Source: Candidatus Obscuribacterales bacterium (GTDB lineage: Bacteria > Cyanobacteriota > Vampirovibrionia > Obscuribacterales > Obscuribacteraceae). From it: a DNA stretch of 47,596 nucleotides. Made by a program: the position numbers and the translations under genes. Below are positions 24,616 to 33,300 of this stretch, piece after piece. Where the stretch lies: NCBI GenBank assembly GCA_020050835.1, contig JAGVKB010000019.1, positions 1 through 47,596 on the forward strand, read 5' to 3'. A model generated the notes under the pieces. The model ran no database searches, was not told the origin of the DNA, and saw nothing but the letters and a program-made list of their open reading frames with translations. Position 1 is the first letter of the stretch. Each line of letters starts with the position of its first letter.

Positions 24616-25491
24616 TTAAGTAGTCGCCTTCGAGCCGGTCAGCTTGCTTTTGGACCAGCCGTTGTCGTTTAGATCTTTGGCTTGAGCGGCAAGCTGGCAA
24701 ATCTTGCCGAAGACGATGTCCATGCCCAGGTCCAGATTGGCGGGCAGTTTCTCCATCGGAATCGGCTCGCCGAGCACGACCGTCGCCCGGTAAGTCTGCT
24801 CATTCCACCAGCGGCGGAACGCCTGCCAACCGATGGCATGCAGCGCCTTGTGCAGGAGCGAGGCGTGCGCCGGATTGCGGTCATAATCGATCGCCGCCGG
24901 TAGCACGAAAAAAGGCAACTCGCTCTTCTTGTGAGCATGTTTGCCGATCATCAGCACGCCCGCAGCAAACTCCTTGCGAGTCAAGACATTTCTGCGAACC
25001 AGCGTGCCTTGCGGAAAGACAACCAGCGAACTGTCAGGCTCGGAAGCGAGCGCGCGGATGGCCGAGCGAACGGACGCGCCCGGGTTGTTGGCGTGGTCGA
25101 CGACAAGAGCGCCGGTCATCGCGGCCAGCGGAATGCGCGTGCCGAGCACCTGATTGGAGGCGATCAGATAGCGATAGTTGTGCAGTCCAAGCACATGCAT
25201 CACTAACAGCGCGTCCTTTTCAATCTGGTGGTTCAACACAATCAGGTACCGGCCCGGACGGCTGAGATATTCACCGTTCACCACCAACACCGGGCCGACA
25301 TGACGAAAGGTCGAATAGCGTCCGAAACACCTTCGGAGCAGGCGAGCCTTGGCTGTTACCGGCGGCGGCACATAGCCAATATTGAGGAGCTTGGCGCCTT
25401 CGTTTTGCCAGTAACAGGCTTTGCGAAAGACGTACACCGCAGCGACATCCAGAAGCAGGATGGTCGCCGCGCAGAGGATGAACCAGATCAT
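24616..25491 (-). CDS. 1-acyl-sn-glycerol-3-phosphate acyltransferase-like (PlsC family)
   Basis: Membrane acyltransferase of 291 residues. An N-terminal hydrophobic helix (residues 2-22) anchors it. The catalytic block NHQIEKD gives the required His-x4-Asp (about residue 88). Block III, normally F-P-E-G-T-R-S, reads FPQGTLVRR, so the Glu is replaced by Gln and the Arg by Leu. PlsC-type enzymes esterify the sn-2 position of lysophosphatidic acid or lysophospholipids. The gene is divergent from the acyl-ACP-synthetase-like gene 567 bases away; in E. coli these two activities are fused in one protein, Aas. GGAG lies 6 nt before the ATG. It is probably the first gene of the plsC - ndh - M20 - membrane protein - aldehyde dehydrogenase run. 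Confidence 0.85.
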   Translation of the reverse strand: MIWFILCAATILLLDVAAVYVFRKACYWQNEGAKLLNIGYVPPPVTAKARLLRRCFGRYSTFRHVGPVLVVNGEYLSRPGRYLIVLNHQIEKDALLVMHVLGLHNYRYLIASNQVLGTRIPLAAMTGALVVDHANNPGASVRSAIRALASEPDSSLVVFPQGTLVRRNVLTRKEFAAGVLMIGKHAHKKSELPFFVLPAAIDYDRNPAHASLLHKALHAIGWQAFRRWWNEQTYRATVVLGEPIPMEKLPANLDLGMDIVFGKICQLAAQAKDLNDNGWSKSKLTGSKATT

Positions 25492-26058
25492 CGCATTCTC
25501 CGGGGTTCCATTTGGTTACGTCCGAGAGCCCGGCCAAAACCTCAGCTGAGAATTCTGGGGCAGCTCTTCGGAAACCTGAGAGAGATTAGTTACTACGCGT
25601 TTGAACGGTGTGGGGGAATTTCTAAGGAATGTGATGTAAACAGGCTAAGAAACTAACTAAGTGTCACCATTTTTTGCAACAAAAGAAGTGTTACAGCTCT
25701 TTAAGCTTGGAGCCTATAACTGCACCGGACTGTAGCTTAAGCTGACTCGGCTCGGGTGGAACCGGCAGAGATTGCCGCCGCTTCGCCGGCATCAGGCCGC
25801 TTCGCTAGCGCCGTGAGCCTTAGAAATGTTTTCAGTAGCTCTTAACTGTTCACAGTTATTGATAACCCATGCGGCTTTCACTTAGGTTTCTCGTTGCATA
25901 CGCAAGTACTCTCTCGTAGGACTGGTCGCAAGACTCAAATAAGTTAGCCTGGCTACGAAATTTTGAAAGGACAACACTTCACGCAGAAGTGCTGTTGAAA
26001 CTGTTTGTGGCTTGAGGCTCCAGGCGCTTCAAACCGTAACTGTGCGAGGTACCAAAGA
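25492..26058. other. Divergent promoter region between plsC and the acyl ligase
   Basis: 567 non-coding bases that must hold the promoters of both divergent genes. An imperfect hairpin CACTTC/GAAGTG (25975-25991) lies 68 bases before the ligase start. AT-rich stretches (25640-25700, 25830-25880) are candidate promoter zones. I found no clear operator. Confidence 0.45.
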
Positions 26059-27774
26059 ATGACGCAACTCAGATTGACCGACGCCGGTGTCGCCAGCGAT
26101 CTCAAAGATCGCCTGCCGGACCGCATTTTGCCATCGCTCCCGGCGCACTGGACCTCCCTTGGGCGTGTCTTCGTCCACAACGCCAAGCGCTATCCCGACC
26201 GGCAAGCGATCTCCGACAGCTCCGGCCAGTCGCTTTCCTACGGCGAGACGCTGCTGCAAGCGACGGTACTGGCGCGCGTGCTGTCCCGCAAGCTCTCCGA
26301 CGCTCCTTACGTCGGTCTCATGATGCCGCCGACGGTGCCGGCTGTTCTCGCCAACATCGCACTCACTCTGCTCGGCAAGATTCCGGTCAACTTGAACTTC
26401 CAGAGCAACACCGAGGTCGTCAACTCGGCGGTCCGGCGCTGTGGAATCAAACAGGTGATCACGGTCGGTCCGATCGCCAAAGGCAAGGTCCAGCCGGCTG
26501 CTGAGCTCGTCTTGGCCGAAGCGCTCAAGAGCGAGATCACCGCCGACGACCTGGCCTGGGCAGTGACAGCCATCAACACGCCGGAAGAATCGATCGGACA
26601 GTACCTGCCCGGCGTCAACGCCGCCCCCGAGGACACGGCCACCGTAATGTTCACCTCCGGGTCGACCGGCGAGCCGAAGGGGGTCGTTCTCACGCAGAAG
26701 AACGTGCTTTCCAACATCTTCGGCGTCAGCGAGCATGCCAACTTGAAACCGGACAATCAGCCGCTCGACGTCATCCTGGGCAAACTGCCGCTCTATCACG
26801 CGCTCGGCTTCACGATCACCGTCTGGTGCGTACTCAGCCTCGGTCAGTCGGCCGTCTACCACCCCAATCCTGTCGACTCCCGAACGATCGGACCGTTGAT
26901 GCAGAAGCTCGGCGTCACTATCATGGCCAGCACGCCAACGCTGATGCGCTTCTTTCTGAGCCGCTGCAGCCCGGAGCAGTTCAAGAGCGTGCGCTGGCTC
27001 CTGCTCGGGTCCGAAAAGCTGAAACCCGAGCTCTGCAAGGACATCAAGTCAGTGCTCGGGATCGAGCCGGTCGAAGGCTTCGGCTGCACGCAGCTATCGC
27101 CGGTGGTGGCTGCCAACGTACCGTTTTCGGTCAAATCGCCGGACGGACGCGAAGTCTACGGCAACAAGCTGGGTTCGGTCGGTCAACCGATTCCCGGCAC
27201 CACGGTCGTCATCCGCGCGATCGACACCGACGAGATCATCGAGCCGGGTTCGATCGCTGCCGACGGCAAGTACCGCGAAGGCGTGATCTGGGTCAACGGA
27301 CCGCAGGTCATGAAAGAGTACCTGGGCAATCCCGAGGCCACAGCCAAGGTGCTCTTCGACGGCTGGTTCAACACCGAAGACGTCGGCTATGTCGACGCGG
27401 ACGGTTTCCTGTGGATTACCGACCGGCTGAGCCGCTTCGCCAAGGTCGGCGGCGAGATGGTGCCGCTCGGCAACATCGAAACTGCCATCAGGCAGCTGAC
27501 CGGTGTCAACGAGCTGGCCGTCGCCGTCACGCGGCTGCCCGATGCCAAGCGCGGTGAAAAGCCGGTGGTCGTCTACACCAGCTTCACAAAGGACCCGGCG
27601 CAGCCTGTGACGCCGGAGCAGGTCTGCGAGCTGCTCAAGCAGTCAGGCATGCCGGCTCTCTGGCTGCCCGATGTCCGCGACTTCGTGCAGGTAGATGAAC
27701 TGCCGGTCGGCACCACGCAAAAGCTCGACCTGAAAGAGATCGAAAAGATCGCCCGGGAAAAGCTGGGCACCTGA
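26059..27774 (+). CDS. AMP-binding acyl ligase resembling the acyl-ACP synthetase half of Aas
   Basis: Adenylate-forming ligase of 571 residues. It activates a carboxylic acid with ATP, releasing pyrophosphate, and passes it to ACP or CoA. Motifs: VMFTSGSTGEPKGVV (P-loop, about residues 196-210), KLPLYHALGFT, IEPVEGFGCTQLSPVVAANVP (about 335-357), WFNTEDVGYVDADGFLWITDR (about 436-456), and RFAKVGGEMVPLG (about 458-470), which closely follows the RFAKIAGEM segment of E. coli Aas rather than typical fatty acyl-CoA ligases. The lysine of motif A10 is kept (VGTTQKLDL). The usual Glu of the GYG-x-TE motif is Gln. The start MTQLRLTD follows GAGGT. The divergent neighbour is a PlsC, which completes an Aas-like pair. 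Pyrophosphatase follows downstream. Confidence 0.88.
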   Translation: MTQLRLTDAGVASDLKDRLPDRILPSLPAHWTSLGRVFVHNAKRYPDRQAISDSSGQSLSYGETLLQATVLARVLSRKLSDAPYVGLMMPPTVPAVLANIALTLLGKIPVNLNFQSNTEVVNSAVRRCGIKQVITVGPIAKGKVQPAAELVLAEALKSEITADDLAWAVTAINTPEESIGQYLPGVNAAPEDTATVMFTSGSTGEPKGVVLTQKNVLSNIFGVSEHANLKPDNQPLDVILGKLPLYHALGFTITVWCVLSLGQSAVYHPNPVDSRTIGPLMQKLGVTIMASTPTLMRFFLSRCSPEQFKSVRWLLLGSEKLKPELCKDIKSVLGIEPVEGFGCTQLSPVVAANVPFSVKSPDGREVYGNKLGSVGQPIPGTTVVIRAIDTDEIIEPGSIAADGKYREGVIWVNGPQVMKEYLGNPEATAKVLFDGWFNTEDVGYVDADGFLWITDRLSRFAKVGGEMVPLGNIETAIRQLTGVNELAVAVTRLPDAKRGEKPVVVYTSFTKDPAQPVTPEQVCELLKQSGMPALWLPDVRDFVQVDELPVGTTQKLDLKEIEKIAREKLGT

Positions 27775-27803
27775 CAAATCCTCCCTTTGTGAGGAGCCTC
27801 CAG

Positions 27804-27852
27804 CGGCGCCGGATTTAAGCCGGGTTTTTCAAAACCTGCTTAACCGGCGCCG
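27804..27852 (+). other. Long hairpin between the acyl ligase and pyrophosphatase
   Basis: CGGCGCCGG (27804-27812) pairs with CCGGCGCCG (27844-27852), and TTAAGC/GCTTAA plus GGTTTT/AAAACC extend it into an imperfect stem of about 22 bp. It lies 61 nt upstream of the pyrophosphatase start. No T-run follows. Confidence 0.6.
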
Positions 27853-27913
27853 AACTGGCGGTATCATCGTTGCTGAGGCAAACAAAACATTTCAAGGCTC
27901 AGGAGTGAATGAA

Positions 27914-28774
27914 ATGATCCCGATTCTGATTGCAGCAGTGGTGCTGCTTGGTTGTGCTTTCGCTTATCAAGAGCTGCGCCTGCGCCGGCTGGCGGCCTCC
28001 ATCAAACCGGCCGAAAAGCCGGCTGTCGAAGGGAAGGACGCTGCCGCTTGCGCTGCACATGTACCAGCAGTCGCCACGCCAAGTGAAGAAGCGGCACGCG
28101 CTCGCAAGCTGGTCGAACTTCTCTTCCCTGTTCACGCCTGGCACGGCATTCCACCCGGCGAAAAGGCGCCGAAGACGGTAAACGCCGTAATCGAGATCGT
28201 GCCGACCGATACGGTCAAGTACGAGCTCGACAAACATTCCGGACTGCTCTGTATCGACCGTCCGCAACGCTACTCGTCTATTTGCCCAACGCTTTACGGC
28301 TTCATTCCGCGCACGCTTTGCGCCGAAGAGGTCGGCAAGGCCTGTGAAGCCCGCACCGGACTCCAGGGCATCTATGGCGACGGCGATCCGATCGACATCT
28401 GCGTGCTGACCGAAAAGAACATCTCGCACGGCGGCATTCTCGTGCGGGCCAGGCCAATCGGCGGTCTGCGCATGATCGACGGCAACAAGGCAGACGACAA
28501 GATCATCGCCGTCCTGGAAGATGATCTCGAGTACGGCGACATCAAGGAACTGTCCGAGCTGAAAAAGACCCTACTCGACCGGCTTCGGCACTACTTCCTC
28601 TCTTACAAGCAGCTGCCCGGCGAAGAGAAGCGGCAGGTGGAGATCACTCACGTCTACGGACGCGAGGAAGCCGAAGCGATCATCGGCTGCAGCATCAACG
28701 ACTACCGCGCGCACTACGGTGCGCCGGAAAGTCGACTGGAACAGCTGCGCCAGCTAATCGCCTCCGGTCACTAA
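27914..28774 (+). CDS. ppa: Inorganic pyrophosphatase, family I, with N-terminal membrane anchor
   Basis: Family I soluble-type pyrophosphatase domain in a 286-residue protein. It hydrolyses pyrophosphate to phosphate with Mg2+. The core shows NAVIEIVPTDTVKYELDK, YGFIPRTL, the metal signature GDGDPIDICVL (D-G-D-P-x-D), IGGLRMIDGNKADDKIIAV and LRHYFLSYKQLPG. I chose the ATG at 27914, because AGGAG (27901-27905) is 8 nt upstream and overlaps the alternative GTG at 27905. Residues 1-18 are hydrophobic (MIPILIAAVVLLGCAFAY) and are followed by RLRRLAASIK, so the positive-inside rule puts the enzyme on the cytosolic face. The LLGC could be a lipobox, but the n-region lacks a positive charge. A charged, low-complexity linker (residues 30-65) separates anchor and enzyme. 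Bacterial family I enzymes are normally soluble and about 175 residues long. Confidence 0.93.
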   Translation: MIPILIAAVVLLGCAFAYQELRLRRLAASIKPAEKPAVEGKDAAACAAHVPAVATPSEEAARARKLVELLFPVHAWHGIPPGEKAPKTVNAVIEIVPTDTVKYELDKHSGLLCIDRPQRYSSICPTLYGFIPRTLCAEEVGKACEARTGLQGIYGDGDPIDICVLTEKNISHGGILVRARPIGGLRMIDGNKADDKIIAVLEDDLEYGDIKELSELKKTLLDRLRHYFLSYKQLPGEEKRQVEITHVYGREEAEAIIGCSINDYRAHYGAPESRLEQLRQLIASGH

Positions 28775-28828
28775 GAACGAGACGGTTGCCTGCTCGGAGA
28801 ATCCAGCAGCTCCAATAAAGCATTCGAC

Positions 28829-28864
28829 AGAGAGAACCCGCCATCAAAATGACGGGTTCTCTCT
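28829..28864 (+). terminator. 12-bp hairpin after the pyrophosphatase gene
   Basis: AGAGAGAACCCG (28829-28840) pairs perfectly with CGGGTTCTCTCT (28853-28864) around a 12-nt loop, 55 nt after the stop codon. Pyrimidine-rich CCCCCTTC follows instead of a T-run. Confidence 0.55.
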
Positions 28865-29034
28865 CCCCCTTCAGGCTGCCCGAAGGCAGCCCACCTTTTG
28901 TCGGAGCCGAGTACCACATTTAAACAAGAGCAACTCTTCTGTTCCATTGCGAGCGCTCAAGCAAGCAGCAGCACGACCAGCTGCCGTTGAGCACTCGCAA
29001 CGGAGCTTCGCGATAGATCTCAGGAGTACGACCA

Positions 29035-29706
29035 ATGTCAGAAAAAGACCGACCGATCGACCCGGAAGTTCAGCAAATGCTCGACTCAATCGATGCAGAA
29101 CTTTCCAAACTCACTCCGGAAGAGCGCCGCGCCCGGCTGCTTACCAAACTGGAGCTGCCGGCCGACGCCAGCGACGAAGATCTCGACGCGGCGATGCAAG
29201 CCTTCGTGATGAGCTACGTCACCAGAATGTCGCCGGAGCAGCTGGCTGTCTGGGAAGGCGAGATGAAAGAGAGTCCGCTGTTCTTGCACGCTCTGACCGC
29301 CAGGGACGAGGACGGCGAGATTCCGACCGACGAGGAGCTCGACCAGGCTCTTGCGGAGCTGGACGGGCTCGGGTGCTTCGGCCCATCGCGTATGACAGTC
29401 GAGGTGCTTGTCGACCGGCTAGTGGAGAACAACGGCAGTTTGAACTTCCAGGCGGTAATCCCAGCGATCGCTGATACCCACAAGGACTCGGCTCCGTTCG
29501 AGATCTCCAGCTCCGTTCTGGCCGATCAGGACATCGTCGCGCTCAAGCAACGGGCCGGCCAGGACGGCAGCATCAACCCGCCGGCGATCTTCATCGGCGC
29601 GGCCAACCAGACCGACCGCGCGCTGTTTGCGACCTGGACTCAGAAGGATTTCGACAGCTTCGACTTGCGAGACCTGCTCATGATGCCGCGCACCATCAAG
29701 CTGTGA
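29035..29706 (+). CDS. Acidic hypothetical protein
   Basis: Protein of 223 residues of unknown function, rich in Asp and Glu. CAGGAG lies upstream of the ATG. The N-terminal half is helical and charged (PEVQQMLDSIDAELSKLTPEERRARLL; ASDEDLDAAMQAFVMSYVTRMSPEQLAVW). The second half is more mixed (FEISSSVLADQDIVALKQRAGQDGSINPPAIFIGAAN). It has no signal peptide, membrane span or cysteine cluster apart from a single Cys. It is flanked by hairpins and lies between the pyrophosphatase and a small membrane protein. Confidence 0.65.
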   Translation: MSEKDRPIDPEVQQMLDSIDAELSKLTPEERRARLLTKLELPADASDEDLDAAMQAFVMSYVTRMSPEQLAVWEGEMKESPLFLHALTARDEDGEIPTDEELDQALAELDGLGCFGPSRMTVEVLVDRLVENNGSLNFQAVIPAIADTHKDSAPFEISSSVLADQDIVALKQRAGQDGSINPPAIFIGAANQTDRALFATWTQKDFDSFDLRDLLMMPRTIKL

Positions 29707-29737
29707 CAAGACGGATCGACGTCGTCTCAATCAAACG

Positions 29738-29761
29738 GAGCGGGTACTCGCCCACCCGCTC
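29738..29761 (+). other. Leader hairpin of the small membrane protein gene
   Basis: GAGCGGGT (29738-29745) pairs with ACCCGCTC (29754-29761) across an 8-nt loop. It lies 31 nt after the previous stop codon and 45 nt before the next start. Confidence 0.5.
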
Positions 29762-29806
29762 TGGCTCCACCGGCAGTATCACCCAGATTTTCAAAAAGGA
29801 GTCATG

Positions 29807-30220
29807 ATGAATCCTGAACTCGAGTCAATTCTCTTGCTTGTCGCCGCAACTCTAGCCTTTTTCGGGCTGGTCTGGTGGGTGATGGACGGTGGACCGGCGC
29901 AGCTCCTGGCTGCCGCCAAAAGGTTCTACCGATACCTTCGCCTCTGGCGGCGGCTGCAGGACATGAACTGGTACGCCATCGCCGGCCGTCAAGACAGCGA
30001 AGTAAGCCCCGCCCCCCCGTTCAAAGCCTTCGAGGCCTGGATCGAGGACGGGTGGAGCCTACATAAAGCCGGCGATTTCGACGGGACAGAACACGCTCTT
30101 CAGCAGGCGCAAGCAATGTTCCTTCGCCTGACCGAGCAGCAGCAACAACGACTTCATCTGGGCGCCGCCCGCGTTCGCGAAGAGGAGCTTCGCATGATGG
30201 TCGCCGACAAGTGCCAGTAA
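29807..30220 (+). CDS. Small membrane-anchored protein of unknown function
   Basis: Protein of 137 residues. The second of two adjacent ATG codons fits the AAAAGGAG site better (5 nt rather than 2). One hydrophobic helix (about residues 7-25, SILLLVAATLAFFGLVWWVM) is followed by a strongly basic, aromatic stretch (KRFYRYLRLWRRLQ), so the remainder should be cytosolic. The C-terminal part resembles a single TPR-like helical pair (AFEAWIEDGWSLHKAGDFDGTEHALQQAQAMFLRL, about residues 68-105). I do not recognise the family. It is convergent with the large solenoid gene. Confidence 0.65.
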   Translation: MNPELESILLLVAATLAFFGLVWWVMDGGPAQLLAAAKRFYRYLRLWRRLQDMNWYAIAGRQDSEVSPAPPFKAFEAWIEDGWSLHKAGDFDGTEHALQQAQAMFLRLTEQQQQRLHLGAARVREEELRMMVADKCQ

Positions 30221-30233
30221 ACCAACTCCCGAC

Positions 30234-30294
30234 GCCCTACGGAGCCCAGCCAGACAACTGGACTTCGTAGGGTGCCCCCCAAAACAAATTTTTT
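30234..30294. terminator. Hairpin between convergent genes
   Basis: CCCTACG (30235-30241) pairs with CGTAGGG (30266-30272), with an inner CCAG/CTGG pair. A T-run (30289-30294) follows on the plus strand after about 16 bases. It could end the small membrane protein transcript. The fit is imperfect. Confidence 0.4.
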
Positions 30295-30308
30295 GCCGGC
30301 ATCCTACG

Positions 30309-33300
30309 TTAGCGTCTAGTATTTAAAATTCTTACCGCTGCAGCTTTGTTGCGATCGTCTTTCAGCATTTGCAGTAGACGATTTCCAATCGATCTTTCTT
30401 TTGCATCGGTGCTGGCAAGCAGCGTCATCAGGTTGTTAGCAGCACTGACAGAACGGAAATCCTCCGAGCTGAATAGCTCGAGCAGGTTGTCGCCGGCAGC
30501 GCCCAAATCTTTATTTTCTGTGATTGCCAGTAGCCGGCTAGCATGCCGCGAAGCATTGAAATTGAACAAGATTATCTCAGCCGTAGAACGCCGTTCGGTG
30601 CTCTCACTTGAGAGCATTGCCAATAGTGTCAGCGCTGAAGACCGTTCACGTTCGTCGGACGACCTCAGTGCGCTGGCCACCGCTCCTCCGGCAAATTGCC
30701 TTTTAATATCCGATGATGTCACCAGGCTCATCAACTCCCTGGATTCGGAAGCCTTCTGCGAATTGGCAGCCAGATCCAACACGCCTCTGAGCTGATCGCC
30801 AGTAAGCTCCGCTGCGATCAACTGTTTGGTGCCTGCCTTATCTTCTGCAAGCATCTTCAGGAGTTGCTCAAAGTGTTTTTGACCATCAGGGTCGGTTGCC
30901 AGACCTGTTAACCCGTTCTGCTCCTGTCCCGTGCGTGTTATTGCCAGGATCCCTCGTCCAACATCCAGCGTCTCCGGCTTGTTCAACAAAGACAAGAGAT
31001 CTTCTACCCGAAAGTTTCTGCGCAAAATATCTTCTTCCGCAGAGAAAGATCCGTGCCGATTCAGAGAGAAGGACTCCAGCAACATATTTGCACCTTCGCG
31101 CCGTTCGGGATCGGACGAAAGAATATCCATCAGCTGCCGAGTGGCTTCGGGATACTTTCCTTGCTCTCTAAGCAGCATGAGACCAACCAGCGCCGGTACT
31201 GAGCGGCAGCCCCGCAAGATCTTCTCGGCGGTATCATGCTCCGGAGTTTTTAGCATATCGAGCAACTTTTCGCCCATCTCCTTTAAATTCTCTTTCTGGA
31301 TTGAATTACGCCTGTGCGTAAGAAGGCTAATCATCGTCTTCTTGGCAGTTGCATCGGCCGGATCAGTCGAAGAGAGCAATCGAGCAAGCTGACCTGCCCG
31401 CGTGACTTTTCCCTTGTCGGTCTCGTCCGGCTTCAGCACTAGCTCTTTTGCCATTAGCAGAGCGTTGTACTTATCATCGACCGAAGTCAAAATAGCGCCT
31501 GCAGCAAGTCTTGTTTTGTCATTGCCAAGCATCTTAATGAGTTCACGAGCAACCGCCGCATCGGATCCAGCTCGAGGCTGGCCATCAGCTCCAGCAGCCT
31601 CTTCCAGAATATCTGACGCCAAGCCGGATATGGCTCTCAAGTCATTTTGATCGTCGCGCGGAGTTGCCAGCAGCTTGAGCAATTCGCGCGTACCAGCTAC
31701 TTCAGCTGGATTTGAGCTTGCCAGCAGCCGGGCGGTCTTTGCAGCTTGATAGTCCGACCGTGCAGTGGAAAGTAGCGTGTATGCAGCTTCCTTATCGGCA
31801 GCGGAAGAACCGAACAGCATACCAAGCAGAAGGCCCGCAGCCGGCTTGTTGGAGTCGTAGCCCATCATTTCAAGCAAGTTTGTTGCACAAACTCGATCGC
31901 TTTGAGAGTGCGAACTCAGCATCGTAACTAGAGCCTTGCCTTGCCTTGCTTCCTGCGATGCTGGATCGGCCTTTGTTAGAGCCTGCTGCAAAGTAGCATA
32001 AGCAGCCGGCGAAAGCTTACTTTCAAGAATGGCAGGCACGAATGAACCGTAAGGACGAGCTCGCAATGTAGCGAGAAGCTCTTCACCTTCATTTCGTCTT
32101 TGGGATCCTTCGGGCGCGTCAAGCAACCGCATCAATTGTGTGGCAGCGCCAGTTTCGACCATCTTCAAGAGTACTTTGCGAGCCGCTCTGTCATCCGTGT
32201 TTTCTGAGTTGAGCTCGACTGAGAGTTTCAAAAACCTTTCGATCAGATGCGGTTCGACCATTTTCGTTAATAGCGGCTTCGCCAAGTCAGGATACTGCTT
32301 GTACAGATGATCGACCAGCTCCGGAACTCGTAGCTTGCCATCGGCTCGCTGGGGATAATTTTTATACATTTCAAGCAGGCGTTCGGCGTCATTGATATTG
32401 TCGAAGGATTTCATCACCTGCTTTGCCAGAGTCTGTGTTTCTGGCTGATTGAGCAAACCAACAATCTGTTCGGCTACTCTCCTTTCCTGATACGAGCGAA
32501 TATTCCGGAATCTGCCTTCCGCTGTCAGAGCGGTATCTTGCGAAGATTTTATGACTTCCACGAACTGCTCGACATTGCTTCGGTCTCCCGCCAGCAGCAT
32601 TTTCTCGAGCTCTTTTGCTGCCACTTTTTGTTTTGGATCCTCTGCGATCTTCATAAATGCTTTTAAGTCTTCTGAGTCCGGAAGCGCCTTCAGCAGCCCA
32701 GACGCCAACTCTTTGTTGGTGCCAAGCAGCTTCAGCATCATTTCATAGACGCTTACGCTCTCGCCCTTCAGTGTAAGAAGGTTTACTGCCACCACTCTGT
32801 CCTGTCCTGATGCTGCAATCATCTTCAACAGTTTGTCGGCATCCTCCCCGTCCTTCGGCACGATCGAATCCATAATGGTGATCAGCTGAATAACGGCTTT
32901 GCGTTCGGACTGGTCTTGCCCGCAAGCAAATATCATCCACCCTTTAGCCTGTGATTGTTCGTCACCGCAAATCAAGCTAAGCACCTTCTCGGCAGTTTTA
33001 TTTTCGCTCCCGTCGGAACTGGCAAGCATGGCTAATAAAGCCCGTCCCGACTTGACTTCGGATGAGCGTGCCGGTGAAGACAACAGATCGAGAATCTTTT
33101 CTACCTGCCTTTTCCCTTCATCCCCGTTGCGCCAGCGAAGAAGAAGTTGATGAGTGTGTTCACGATCGGCCGTGTCCAGCATCTTGCCAGCGGTCGCTCT
33201 TACAGCAGGATCATTGTCATTGAGCAAGTCCATCAACTCCTTCGCATCGGCTTTGTCTTGCAGGTCGGGGCTTTTTTTCAAGTCCAGCAGCTCTCGAACG

